Shown: piece after piece, positions 24,064-35,059 of the stretch
Numbering within the stretch: the first letter of the stretch is position 1
Layout: each line of letters starts with the position of its first letter
Source: Galaxea fascicularis
Lineage: Eukaryota; Cnidaria; Anthozoa; Scleractinia; Euphylliidae
Assembly (NCBI GenBank): GCA_948470475.1
Contig: OX419342.1
Location: 6,891,996 to 6,955,995 of the forward strand
Length of the DNA: 64,000 nucleotides
Reading direction: 5' to 3'
Program-made: the position numbers and the translations under genes
The notes under the pieces: generated by a model
Told to the model about the DNA's origin: nothing
Databases searched by the model: none
The model's input: the letters and a program-made list of their open reading frames with translations, nothing else

Positions 24064-24492
24064 TGGCCGAATTTATACTAAAGACGAATTCTCCGTCTCA
24101 GACAGATAATCCGTCTCTCGTATAAATCTGGTGCGAAGACGAATTAGGGAGCAAAATCCGTCTGAGGTTGATTCGTCTGTTAGCACGTCTTAAAGACGTG
24201 CTAACAGACGGATAGTTCGTCTAAGACGGATTATCCGTCTTTAAATTTATATCAAGACGGAACGTATACGGTTTTTTGACGAAGTTTCCACATGAAAGGG
24301 GCTGGTTTCTATATTTTCGCAAGGTTTCCTGGGATGCCAATTTAAAGATGGGTCCGGAAAAGCCACTGCTTCCTCAAAAGTAATAAAAAATCATTCGTCA
24401 AAATTCGTCTTCGAATTTATACTTGGACGAATTATCCGTCTGACGGATAATCCGTCAAGACAGATAATTCGTCTCTAGTATAAATTCGGCCA
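24064..24492. mobile_element. Second foldback MITE of the GACGGATNATCCGTC family
   Basis: Ends TGGCCGAATTTATACTAAAG and ..CTAGTATAAATTCGGCCA match the element at 2129-2420. ATT again flanks GGCC..GGCC. The interior is dense in GACGGATAATCCGTC, GACGAATTA and an inner palindrome TAGCACGTCTTAAAGACGTGCTA near 24180-24203. More decayed, and 429 bp long because of unique sequence in the middle. Confidence 0.8.
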
Positions 24493-25445
24493 TTAACTCG
24501 TCAGGGAGCAGCTAAGAAGCAAAAGCCTGGCAAAATACTATATATAATGTATCTATCTTTAATTCTTTCACTTAGTACGCACTATACGAGTGTCATTTTT
24601 AGCAACTAAAGCTAATAAACACATTCATATTAACTGGCGCTAAAATATGCCATTTACAACAAAACGCTATGTTCAACAACCACAAATATGAATTAGTCAA
24701 GGATTCTACCACCGAATTAATGAGTACTCCACATTTTTTTAAGTTTTATTATGTTTTCCACACTGCTAAGGAAGTTGTTGTTAATTGTGATCTTCCTGAA
24801 AGGAAGCATTAAACGTCCTTCTTAATGACACCAAAAATAGTTCTTCTGACAATTATTTCCAAGTTTTTGGAATTAGAACTTGACGGTTTTCGGATTAATA
24901 CCTACGGTTACCTGACTGAACCACAGACTTCTCGTACTCTCTTTTAGCATAAAAGGTAGAAATAGAGCACAGATAAAAGAAAAACCATCTAATCTTAATG
25001 TTCGGCAAACCCGTATTTCGTTATCAGTGGGAGCAGAGGAGAACACCCGTCGGTTTAGCCATAATAATCCCGGAACAGTGGCAAAAGCAGAATAAAGTTA
25101 GAATCGACTGAAATACTTGCAGTTCAGGTTTGGGTGGAAATGTTAAACCCAAAGGGAGAGTCCTCCACTTAAACATGCCTCATAACTCAAGCAGGTATCG
25201 AATTATCATTTTAATTCTGGATTGCGGATTATCTGGCTCTGTTATGGTCGTATGACTCGTCCTTGATAGTAGAACGGACTCTCCGACATCATTTGCTATG
25301 ATCTGATTCAATTTTATCTTTGGTTTAGATTTTATTTTCGTTTGTTTTAAGATCTTTAAGGTATGATAATATGATAATAAGCCTTGTGAAACAAAGGAAA
25401 ATAAAATTTAAACCAAGGATAAAATTGAACCACAACATATACTTA
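24493..25445. other. Non-coding 3' side of bZIP gene 2
   Basis: No supported gene; AT-rich unique sequence. Confidence 0.4.
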
Positions 25446-25661
25446 TAGGGGTGGCGAATGGTAAAATCCAAGACTTGCCGAGACGTCGAGACCGTTGTTT
25501 GAAAATCCGAGACCGAGATCAAAACATGCAAGACTTCGAGACCGAAATAAATTAACCATAAACGAGACTTCGAGACTCTTCGCAAAGGCTGTCGAGATTT
25601 CGAGATAGGATGAAAAGTTTACGAGACCCAAGATTTTAGAGGTACCATTCGCCGCCCCTCA
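25446..25661. mobile_element. Foldback-type MITE with GAGACTTCGAGAC word array
   Basis: Inverted ends AGGGGTGGCGAATGGTA (25447-25463) and TACCATTCGCCGCCCCT (25643-25659). The interior has at least six variants of CGAGACTTCGAGACC. A fragment of the same family (GTGGCGAATCGTACCTCTAAA) lies at about 54088-54107, directly beside another MITE. Confidence 0.7.
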
Positions 25662-25861
25662 TATTCTCGCGGCACAATGGCCTGGGGAACCACGCTTGAT
25701 CAGTTACGCTCCTCAACGACTTCCCGCATTTGAAGTTAAAAATCAGGCGAACAACTTGAGACCGCGTGAATTGGTTTTACTCTCCAGAGCGCACTAGTCA
25801 CCTCTTTATCTGTAATCACAATCCCAATAATGGAGTTTGTTTCAGTTTATTTCGCCCTCCC

Positions 25862-28800
25862 TTACTGATTAACCTTCATCTCGAGTTCCTGGTCTTCTTG
25901 CAGCTGACTCTGAGAATACTTTGAACAGCTGTGGGAGTCCAGCATGAACTCTAGTTGTTTAATTTCCGCCTGCAGTTTGCTGATCTGTCCCTGAAGATCA
26001 TTGTTTTGAAGTTCGAGCTCCTCGGATGCCTAAAGTCGGGATAAACCATGCATAAACATATATGTTATCGACGTCATTCTACAAGTGCTCACAGAGTGGT
26101 ATCTGCAAGTCCAACTACAAATTAAGGGCGAACAGTTATTTAAATAACATTATTTTTTTCAGGAACTACTGTCATTGAAAGGACTGAAAAGGCAACTCAG
26201 TTCTAGCAGGAGATAGATGAAGCTCCTAAAGTTGTCATTTGCGCCTCGATTATTACCTCGACTAGCGTTTTCACGTGTTCTTTTCTTTTCTTCCGGCATT
26301 TAGACGCGGCCACTTTGTTTCTTTCCCTTCTTATGCGTCTTCGTTCCTGTTCGTCAGCAGTCACCTGTCAAAGAAAATATCAACGGCACAGACATCTGGT
26401 TACACAGTCTCTGGCCTCCCTGCCCATTCCCTATCCCCTAGTTACCAGACTTCCCGAATACCCACTCACACTATGCTAGCCTTTAAGTAGAATCCACTTA
26501 AACCGCCTTCAGTAACTTGTGGCGTTTAGAGAGAAAACCTCTATGGGCCAGCTAAGACACTTCGGCCTAGCCCAGAGCGCAGACGCAAAAGAGTAGAATC
26601 TATTTCTGTGCGTGTGTTTTTGGCTGTTTGAACTAAATGTTGACTGCCTGATGGATTGGTTGCAATTGGTTCAGTTTTGCTTCTTTGTTTGAGTGTTTGT
26701 TTTTGGTTCAATTCTTGAGACGCAACTTTTCCCGTTCAATCAGTAAGGCACTTCAGGCCAGGTAATCGATACTTTCCCAGAATATCTAAGGCTGAAAGAT
26801 TGGCTGAAAAAAGCGAAAACATTGTCCGCGAAACGAAGCTTTTCATTGCACCAAAAAGTGATAAAGTTCAGGAGGTTCTCTACAAAGATATTCGGATTGT
26901 AAGATCTTCTAATCTGCTGAAATTTCGTTGTCGTTGTGGACGTCGACTAAGAAACTATGGCATGAAGACATCGCGTAGGATTAAAGAAAGCCATATTTTG
27001 TGACGCACTTCCTCCGTTCAGCCAGTGGATTCGTCTGAGATTTTGACAAGATTATATTAGCAGTTTGAAAAGATAAGAAATAGAAGGTATTGTCTCGAGA
27101 TGAGAAAGCGTTAGAAAATTAATTTTAGGGGAAGATTTAGAGGCAATGATCCACAAGGAAGAGATTTTATGGTAATTCAAAGATTGGAAAATTAACAAGG
27201 AATAGATTTGTATATACATTTGGTAACGGTTTGCTAATTACACAAGAGTACGTGCAGGAATGCTTTGTGTTATATGTACAAGTATTTTAGGTGTGCCATA
27301 AGACGGGTTTTCACTAGCGCATAAGCATAAACATAAGCATAAGCATAAGCAAAAGCGTAAGTGAAAACAGCAGCGACATAAGCATAAGCATAAGCATTAG
27401 CAGAAACATAGGAGGAACGAACCCACTTATTTGTCTTATACTGTTTTCACCAGTAACGCGCTTCACACGATAAGCATAAGCTTAAGCACAAGAAAAACGA
27501 ACAGTTCCGTTTTTCGTGTGTTTAAATGCTTATGCTTATGCCGAGTGCATGGTGAAAACAGCATCATAAGACAAGTAAGAGTGTCCGTTCTTCTTATGTT
27601 TCTACTTATGCTTATGCTTATGCTTATATTTAGTGAAAACCGGCCTTGATTAGTCCTCGAGGACTAGTAGGGCTAAGGATTCGAAAGCGGGCATCAAAAA
27701 ACGAGCCGCCCGCCCATGATCAGACTCTGTGTTGTATTTGTGATTAGTTACAAAATATTTTATAATCGTTTTTATTGTGATAATAAGGAAAGAGACTGTG
27801 ACTGGATGGCAAGGGTGTCAGTTCCCGTCAATGAAATACTTGTAACGGCCATAGGCGTTTCTCTTTTTGAGTTTTAAGCGGCTCAACTATCATTTCAAAC
27901 CACGATGACAAACACCTTTCATGATAACTAATCTCTGTCTTTCTTTCTACTCCGCATAAACCAGGTTACTTTCCAAACGACAAAATTCAGCTTGATATCG
28001 AGGCCCAGAGGACAAAACAAAGGAAAATGAAACATTAATATTTAATCATCTTTCACATATCTCGCACTGAATTCGTTTCCACTGTTTGTCCTCTGGGCCT
28101 CGCCGATCAAGCTGAATTTAATATTTCGAAAAGTAGCCTATTTACTCTTAAATGGATTGCATTCGTGTTATGAAAAGTTGATCACATGACCAACTGTTGC
28201 AAAAGGTCTTTTGAACTTTGCGCTCATCGGAAAGTACCTTTTAAGTTCTCTTAAATTTCAAATTCTACTTCAAAGAAAAATTAAACTCGCAGATAAAATG
28301 TTGTATCTTGCCATAAAAGAAAAATAGGCGAGCTTGTGTCAAGTTTATTGTGAAGGTATTCAAATCATTGGAAAATTTTACCATCTTCGTGACCAGCTGG
28401 TGGCAATTCAGTGTTTTTGTGCGGAAGGCAACTTTTGCAAAACAAACCCGTACAAACAAGCTAACTTCTTCCAAAACATTTCTCAAGTTTTCTCAGCATT
28501 TGCAACTGAAAAGATTTAACGCTAGTGATGTTCTCTAAAGGGATTCTCATTTTTGCGATGATTTTTTGTGTTAACTCTCTTAGAACCAGTGAAATTAATA
28601 CTAGCTCTTATTTATTACTTGCGTGCAAAGTAAGACAAACCAATTCATTCCCATTTTCGCATTCACTCCCCAAAGGCATTTCCATTAAGTATTCCATGTC
28701 CATGTCCACGTCCTCTCCGCAATCCTCACCATGACATCTCATCTCAGGCTTTGTTTGCATGTCAAACAAATTGAAGCTAGATGACGGAGGGCATTCCAAA

Positions 28801-29335
28801 TACGCTGAAAAATCTTTTGTCGCTGGAGTGAGACCATGCGTCATTGGGGTGTAGGTCTGCGGAATAAAAAACAGTAATCGCAGAGAGAAAACGTTTCGAG
28901 AAGGCTGCACAAAACGCTGTAATCAGCAATTTGCCTGGCTTGGCTGGTCCTTCACTTCAAACTTCACGGACATCATTAATGATGAAAACATCTTTTCTGG
29001 TACCTGACGTTAACTCCTTTAAAACATCCTGTCAAATATCGAACACATTATCAAGTCAACCGTGTAATTGGCACCGCCCGCCTGCCAAATAAACGAGCTC
29101 TTTTTCAATTGCTTTGGAAGACGAGAGGATCATATTTCGCTGCCTTTATGCTGTCGTAATTCGAGAATGAGCTAACGGGGAACCACAGTAAACTCATCTT
29201 ATAAGCTTCGCTGAAGATTAGGGAACATTGCTTGATCTGAGCCCTGGTACCTTGCCAACCATTTACTGTTACTTATCAGTGATTGAGGGTTCTTACCTCT
29301 TCAAAATCCGGTGCAACGGGAACTCTAGCTTCCAT
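25862..29335 (-). CDS. ATF3/FOS-like bZIP transcription factor (paralog 2), four exons
   Basis: Nuclear bZIP regulator, predicted 176 aa. Exons: 29335-29297 (MEARVPVAPDFEE), 28856-28641 (72 codons), 26364-26257 (36 codons) and 26029-25862 (55 codons plus TAA). All junctions are phase 0 (donors GAG|GTAAGA, TTG|GTTTGT, GAG|GTAATA). The basic region at 86-121 has N-K-V-A-A-S-K-C-R at 101-109. Five zipper leucines follow at exact heptad spacing, ending D-S-H-S-C. Exon 2 (residues 14-85) differs from paralogs 1 and 3: it lacks the ATF3 L-R-x-x-I helix and is instead Met/Glu/Asp-rich (DVDMDMEYLMEM), which may be an acidic activation segment. That makes this paralog the more FOS-like of the three. 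Upstream of the chosen ATG the same frame stays open for about 50 codons without another ATG, so a longer 5' exon is possible. A TTTATT block at 25847-25852 reads AATAAA on the coding strand just past the stop. Confidence 0.82.
27300..27647. mobile_element. Foldback MITE with TAAGCA/TGCTTA hexamer arrays
   Basis: Ends AAGACGGGTTTTCACTA and TAGTGAAAACCGGCCTT are inverted repeats. TAAGCA arrays fill the left half (about 27323-27400) and TGCTTA arrays the right half (about 27527-27630), so the element folds back. GTGAAAACAGC and complementary GCTGTTTTCAC copies also occur inside. It lies in intron 2 of bZIP gene 2. A 16-bp palindrome (TAGTCCTCGAGGACTA, 27651-27666) follows immediately. Confidence 0.8.
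27964..28138. mobile_element. MITE with about 52-bp inverted ends
   Basis: Arms include AATTCAGCTTGAT, CGAGGCCCAGAGGACAAA and their complements; outer ends are GGTTACTTT and AAAGTAGCC. 175 bp, non-coding, in intron 2 of bZIP gene 2. Confidence 0.7.
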
Positions 29336-31300
29336 GGGTATTTCTCTCTTTGCCAGGCCCCCGTCAAGGGTGAAACGGAGGCCCAAAATCAACTTCCACA
29401 CCGTTCCTACGATGTTGTCCCATGAACGCACCGCTGGATGTGCTAACAGTCCTTGGATAAGATCAACTGTTCTTTGATTGGTCGGTTTAGCGATACATTA
29501 ATTGCCCCATGAGAGGGTTACGAGATTGCAAGCGACGATGACCTAATATTTTCTTCCTCTCTATTTCCTCCCGGTGTAGAACACGGAAATGCGGATGGAA
29601 TAATCTTTTTAAACAAAGAAACAAACGTCTTGCAGCTGTTGAACGTGAAACAAAAGTGGACCAGTGACAACCACAAGAATGTTTGTGTGATTGCAGTGCG
29701 GGTACCCGCAAGACGTCTTGGGTCTTAACACCTACAATCAGTTCTCGTTCCCAGGTTCTCTCTTGTCAGTTTAACCATGTGCTAATCACACGTGTATCCT
29801 GAAACATATCGTTTTGTTGAGTGCACTGCTAGCGCCACCTTTCCTAACCTACAATGAGGCCTAATTTTAGCAACGTGCTTATGTCCCCTAACGTCGGCAC
29901 TCTAGGTTTGCCATCGAAACGAAACTAGCCCCTTATCGCAGGTTACGCCTTTCCAAGTAGTCGAGAGGGCAAGGCTTAACTCCACGGGGAGCCATCTCTC
30001 CCCACCCTTGATGGGTAACCACCTCAGTCCACCATAGACGGGGAGCTACCCCTCGCTCACTTCAGGTTTCGCAGTTTACTCGCGCCCAATCGATTATTCA
30101 GGAAGGAACTGCCGGCCCCTCGGTTTCGAAAAACGACCAGTAAGAAAAGAGCAGTCATTATATTTTCAAGCTTTAAATCCAGCTATCTGGCCAATTGGCC
30201 GTGCTTTGGCCAGGGAAATCGAGGCTATCTGACTCACATAAAATACAATGTCAGAATTTATGAAAATTCTCAGCAAAAGATTTTACTGTAGGTTTTAACA
30301 GGCTTAGACCTCGTAAACAAAATTATCATTTCTTGTAGTCTGTTTATTAGTGTTTCTTGTTTTACATTTCATTGTTTCTTTCCGAGTTGTTATCGTTTAA
30401 AGTCATTTACACCTTTATTTAGTCTCGTTGTGTTGCCATATATAATCCTTAGATAGTTTTCTCGCAAGTTTGGGCAGTATTTCTTTGCAGTTGCGCTACG
30501 CGCAGTTTTTCACTTAGGTTATATCCAGTTTTCGCTAAAAGCCGTCGATATCTAGTTTTTCGTAGCCATAACAATGTAAGTATCATTTATTATCGTTTCT
30601 AGTAATCTATATATTTCCCTTGAGCAATTCCTTTTTTACTTTATTCCTGTCGTAACTTTTATTTTGTTTATCTTAAAGTTTCAACCTACAGTCTGCATTT
30701 TATGCTTAAGAAATATCGTGGACTTGAAAACGTTGCATCTGCTGCTACAATAAGTTTCCAAAACAAATACTGTCGACCTATCTGTTTTAATTACTTACAA
30801 AAAAAAAAAAAAGAGATATCCTGTCTAGGCAGAGGACTCGGGGGAGTAGACATGGTCAGTATAAGTCTTGAGGCAGTCTACAGAATAAACACCTCAACGA
30901 ATGGATCGTCTTTACTCACGTGACCAGCAGCCATATTAATTCTATGAAACAAAAAAAGTTCAACTCTCAGAGGCGTAGCCTTGTACACCAGTATGGCCAC
31001 CGTTCCCATGTTTTGGGACACTGACACTTACGCTGCTGTGACATCATGAGAGTAGGTCACAGTACAGAGAAGCCAGAGGCTAGAGCAGCTCAGTTACGCT
31101 GGTCATTTGGAAACCGGCTAAACAGTCCCCTCAAAGTAAACAGGTTCTAATGACAGCCAACAGAAGTTGAAATCTCATGCTATCACAACAAATGTTGGAA
31201 TTTTTATTTTTATTTTAATCATCGTGATTTTAATTTTGCGATGCTATTATGGAAATTCATAGCGTAAGCATAGTCCAGCCAATGTATTTCAAGGCCGGCA
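29336..31300. other. Intergenic interval 5' of bZIP gene 2
   Basis: The first about 160 bp (to about 29490) is an open extension of the bZIP exon 1 frame. Beyond that I see no gene. A GC-richer patch at 29930-30130 and an A-run at 30799-30812 are the only notable features. Confidence 0.4.
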
Positions 31301-31304
31301 GACT

Positions 31305-31450
31305 TGCAGGTATCCTGGGGTTAATGTCAGTATCTGGGCAACAGCGCACTTACCCCCCCCCCTACCCCAACAAGTTATTATAAGTTAACAATAATGTTGG
31401 TTTGGGGGAGGGGTAGGTGCCCAGTTGCCTATGGCAGGTACTGACAATGA
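31305..31450. mobile_element. MITE-like inverted repeat with CCCC/GGGG runs
   Basis: TGTCAGTATCTGGGCAAC..CCCCCTACCCC on the left pairs with GGGGAGGGGTAGGTGCCCAG..GTACTGACA on the right. Related half-copies lie at about 11846-11910 and 12005-12140. Confidence 0.55.
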
Positions 31451-31991
31451 TCCCCTATTCGTAGATCCCGCCGATCCCGCCGTTTATTTATCATGTTGGG
31501 AGTTGTTTGCTGCTGCCGACAACACCCAGCACTGTGAGCAAATAAACCTTTCTACCTCGTATATCACTGCACAAGTTGAGCCCAACAAAGCTAGATGTTG
31601 CTGACCAGCAATGTTTGGAACGTTTCCACAGGCTTATAATCAATCCCTCTATAGCCCATTCGAAAATAGTAAGGCAGAAATTTCTTTCAGATTCGAAGAA
31701 GTCAGGGAGGAGTGTCGAAGTTATAAAAATCGTCACGAAAACATGCCGAGCGCACCGAAAACTTCACAACTGCAACCTTCAAGTTGGTGTTTTTTATTTC
31801 ATTTTTTTCTTTTAATCCACCTTTGTAATTGAAGTATGCTGACATCTTATGGCCCAGGATCAATAGTATAATGAGACAATGTGAAGCTATATAGTACCGT
31901 GACAGCCCAATGTTGTAACTTCAAATGCTTTTGTATTTGAAATTCAAAGCCAGCTTATTATGTTATTCAGCATACAGTCGTTCGTTTTCCT

Positions 31992-32452
31992 CAGGGGCAC
32001 CCAACGAGAAACTTCGATGAAATATCTGTTCGGGAGAGTCTACTGGTTCTAAGACTTTCGGATAATGCATTGCCAAAAAGTTACTGATTTCTCATTTAAA
32101 ACATCACCTAAAAGATTCGCAACCAGGGAAATCCAGGGGAAAACAGTCCCTTAGATTTTCGGAAGGGATATTTTTGAAATTTTTCGCTCTTAAAAAGGTC
32201 GCTTAGCATTTTCGGGTAAGTAAACAGTTCGCAGAGAAGTTCTTCGAAGGTAACATTCAGCTAGCAAGTTCTGATATGAAGATTTCATTCCCTAAAATTT
32301 TCGGGCACTTCAATTTTCAGCTAAGAAATCCGAACAGATCAAATTTTACTAGCTGATTAAAACAACTCTTAAAACGGTCTTTAAACAATACAAGGAGCCT
32401 AGAAATATCCCTCAAAGGTTTTCTTTCTTAATTTGCTGGTTGGGTGCCCCTG
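31992..32452. mobile_element. Non-autonomous DNA transposon with CAGGGGCACCCAAC ends
   Basis: Perfect 14-bp inverted ends CAGGGGCACCCAAC and GTTGGGTGCCCCTG. TTTCCT occurs directly outside both ends (31986-31991 and 32453-32458). The CAGGG start resembles hAT-type ends, but hAT elements make 8-bp duplications, so the superfamily is unsure. 461 bp with no ORF. Confidence 0.75.
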
Positions 32453-32500
32453 TTTCCTTTACGATCTTTTACTGAACAAAATTCGGTTCATTCATTTTAC

Positions 32501-33055
32501 CTCAGACAATTGCTTGCAGGCGGCAAAGTCAACGCTATTACCTGTTACAGTATGGCTTTTCTTAGCTCGCACTCTTCTTAACCTAATTCGTACCTCTTTG
32601 GTGCGTTTCGGACGACGTAATCCTTGGCGCTCCATGGCGCTGCTTCTTTGTAACAAAATGAGATATTTTTCCAGATCTGGACGCTTTTCCAAGATTCGTT
32701 TCCTCAGTTTATTCATTATTTTCTTCTTCTCGGCTTTTGCTAATTCTTCGTGGCCTTTGTGCTCAGATTCTTTAATAAACACTGTGTGATGAGTCCCAGC
32801 AGCTGGCAGACCAGTTTTATACACATGTTCTAATGGCGGAGAGTTACCTAAACTGACTCGAAATTTTGAGCTAGTTTGGCCTGAAAAGCAGACGGAATCT
32901 CCTGCAATGTCCCCTTGCTCTATGTTTACTTTGATTCGTCCATTGTCGTCGAACGCTGGTGTCTTCGGCAGAAGTGATGACTGAATCAGTACACTGAACT
33001 GATCATGAAAACGCCCGTTAGGCCAAGGAAAATCTTGAGCCATTGGCACTGAAGG
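32501..33055 (-). CDS. Putative internal exon of an unrecognised basic protein, possibly a diverged ATF3 relative
   Basis: An unusually long open frame for this window (201 codons in total). I place a possible acceptor ACAG|CCTTCAGTG at 33055, an internal ATG at 33043 and a donor GAG|GTAAAA after 32501; an alternative donor is ACAG|GTAATAG after 32542. The translation is rich in Lys/Arg/Glu at its end. KIMNKLRKRILEKR resembles the L-R-x-x-I-x-x-K/R helix before the bZIP in ATF3, and T-K-E-V-R-I-R-L-R-R-V-R-A-K-K-S looks like a basic region. The invariant N-x-x-A-A-x-x-C-R is absent, and I found no zipper exon downstream. Strand and position between bZIP genes 2 and 3 fit a decayed or diverged paralog. 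It could equally be an unrelated gene. Confidence 0.35.
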
Positions 33056-33097
33056 CTGTACGTCTCCTGAAGCTACGATCAATATGGATGCTTTCAA

Positions 33098-34720
33098 ACG
33101 CTTTCTTAAATGTTAGCAACGTCAACAAGTGATACACTGTTAACCTACCGCCTAGTGTTACTAATATACATACGGACTAAGCGACAATAGCATTGCTTCA
33201 AGCCCTATAAGGTTTTGTATAAATGCGTTGCGGCTTAATTTGGTCTCACCTTGTAACAGCTACTTCCTGCAAAGACCGTTTCAAAAAAATACAAATTTGA
33301 TTGGCGATTACCCATTTCAAGCATAACGGGAAAACGCCTGTTTCGTGCTCATCCTCTAACACTTATTATGGTAAAATTTTGAGAAAAAATACAACAATCA
33401 TCATTTTTAAAAGGGACATGTTTGATTGTACTACGCTGCTTCTCATTCCTCTTCAGTTGAGAAAAAATTACAGCAATTTATAATAGAGCCGTGTACAAAA
33501 TTATAGGTAGTTAGAAATTGAAAAGATAACGTCAATTACGAAAGGAATACAACATGGAATAACAAAAAAAAGGCAAACATGAGCAAAATTCGAAGGGAAT
33601 AGGTCAAAGTGAAAGGATAAATTAAAAACGGGTTTTTCCCGATGAATATTTGGCACTCCTTGTTCCTTCAGTGGGAATTTGTACTCCAATTGTTTTAAAT
33701 TTGGCATTCCATTTATGTATTCTACGTGATGGTCAATCCCCTTTTGAGGCCTCATTAGAGTTATCGCCGGAATAGGGGATATTCAGGTAAAAATTATATG
33801 GATAAGGCCGGAATAGGGGGTATTTGGTGGGGAAATTCACGGGATACGGGAGATTTAATGAAGAGATCCCGGGATTTCGAGCATCAAAGTTAAGGATACA
33901 AACAATAGGAATTAACAGGATATGGGATATTTAGGCCAAAACTTAATAGGATACGGGATACTTAGACTCTCCCCACCTCCCCCCCCCCCCCCTCCAAAAG
34001 GAAAACAATGGGGCCTCCCCTTTGCCAAGCACAGACAAAATGTACAACATTCTTTACCTAGGTTTAGGTTCTTACTGCCCATTAGTAAGCAACGTCATTC
34101 CCAGGGTCTTCCTGCTTTCTCATTTAAGCGAATTTGAACTGCAGTAGACCGTAGCTTTTTAATAGGAAAATGAACAGATCTTGGCATCTGCTTGTAAGTG
34201 GGTCATTTCACACACACAAATTCAATCAATGTAATTACGTAATTGTGTACTTGTTGTATTTGTCTTTTGTAGCCGCATTTAGATTGAACATGGTGGTGAA
34301 CCGCCCGAAGACCAATGGCTACTCTGATCCAGTCCCTGTGTACACTTCGGTTGTTCTTTGGCTGTATTATACTTATTTTTCCTTCTTTTAAGACCATTTG
34401 CTATATAATTGTCACGGAGCTAACAAGTAAACCAAGTGTGAATAGTGCGAAATACAATAAAAGTAAAGTAAGTAATGGTTAAGTCTCTTGTTTTTGTTTT
34501 CTGGAAATGAAGTAAACTTCGATGTCCTCGGGAAGTTCATAACAGAAATCAATCCACTGAAGAAGGGCAAAGCCTGAACCGTATGGATCCAGGTTTGGGC
34601 ACTTTCCTCCCGATTAAAATAATTTTAAGCAGGAAATAATTCTATTTTTTTTATAAAACTTTCCATTATTGGTCGGACGTGACCGCTATGCAATTTAGCG
34701 AGATGAATTCAGCAAAACGT
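33098..34720. other. Non-coding interval with a degenerate GGGATACGGGAT array
   Basis: About 33765-33970 holds decayed GGGATACGGGAT/GGAATAGGGGATATT words related to those in the TTAA element at 6.9-8.2 kb. A poly-C stretch at 33977-33993 follows. No gene was seen. Confidence 0.45.
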
Positions 34721-34728
34721 CATCTGTT

Positions 34729-35051
34729 ACTAGATATCATCATTCTCACGGGCATATTACACCTTACCATCATTAATAATCATTATCATGTCTGAATAGC
34801 ATTTACATTGTCGAGCCCGCAGACCATAGTGGGACACTTTGTATAAGAACCTAGATAAACAACCTAGCTCACCAGGGGTTCCTGTAGCTCAGTGGTTAGA
34901 GCATCCGACCGGTGTTACGGAGGTTGTAGGTTCGATTCCTGCCTGGGACTCTGATTTCTTTTCAGTTGTCCCTTCGCCCGTTGCCAAGCGACTAGATATC
35001 ATCATTCTCACGGGCATATTACACCTTACCATCATTAATAATCATTGTCAT
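34729..35051 (+). mobile_element. tRNA-derived SINE between 61-bp direct repeats
   Basis: The tRNA-like head (about 34878-34950) has an A box TAGCTCAGTGG (34885-34895) and a B box GGTTCGATTCC (34929-34939). The anticodon arm is broken: TCCG pairs with CGGA but leaves an oversized loop, so this is not a working tRNA. Direct repeats 34729-34789 and 34991-35051 (ACTAGATATCATCATTCTCA..) differ at one base and bracket it. They are too long for a normal SINE target duplication and suggest a local tandem duplication. The in-frame peptide VPVAQWLEHPTGVTE is a known type of spurious translation of such heads. Confidence 0.75.
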
Positions 35052-35059
35052 CTGTTACT

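Noticed and set aside
27320..27640. Interstitial telomere repeat
   Set aside because: The hexamer is TAAGCA, not TTAGGG, and it is arranged as two opposing arms inside a MITE.
34878..34950. Functional tRNA gene
   Set aside because: The anticodon arm does not fold (extra base, oversized loop) and SINE sequence continues on the 3' side.
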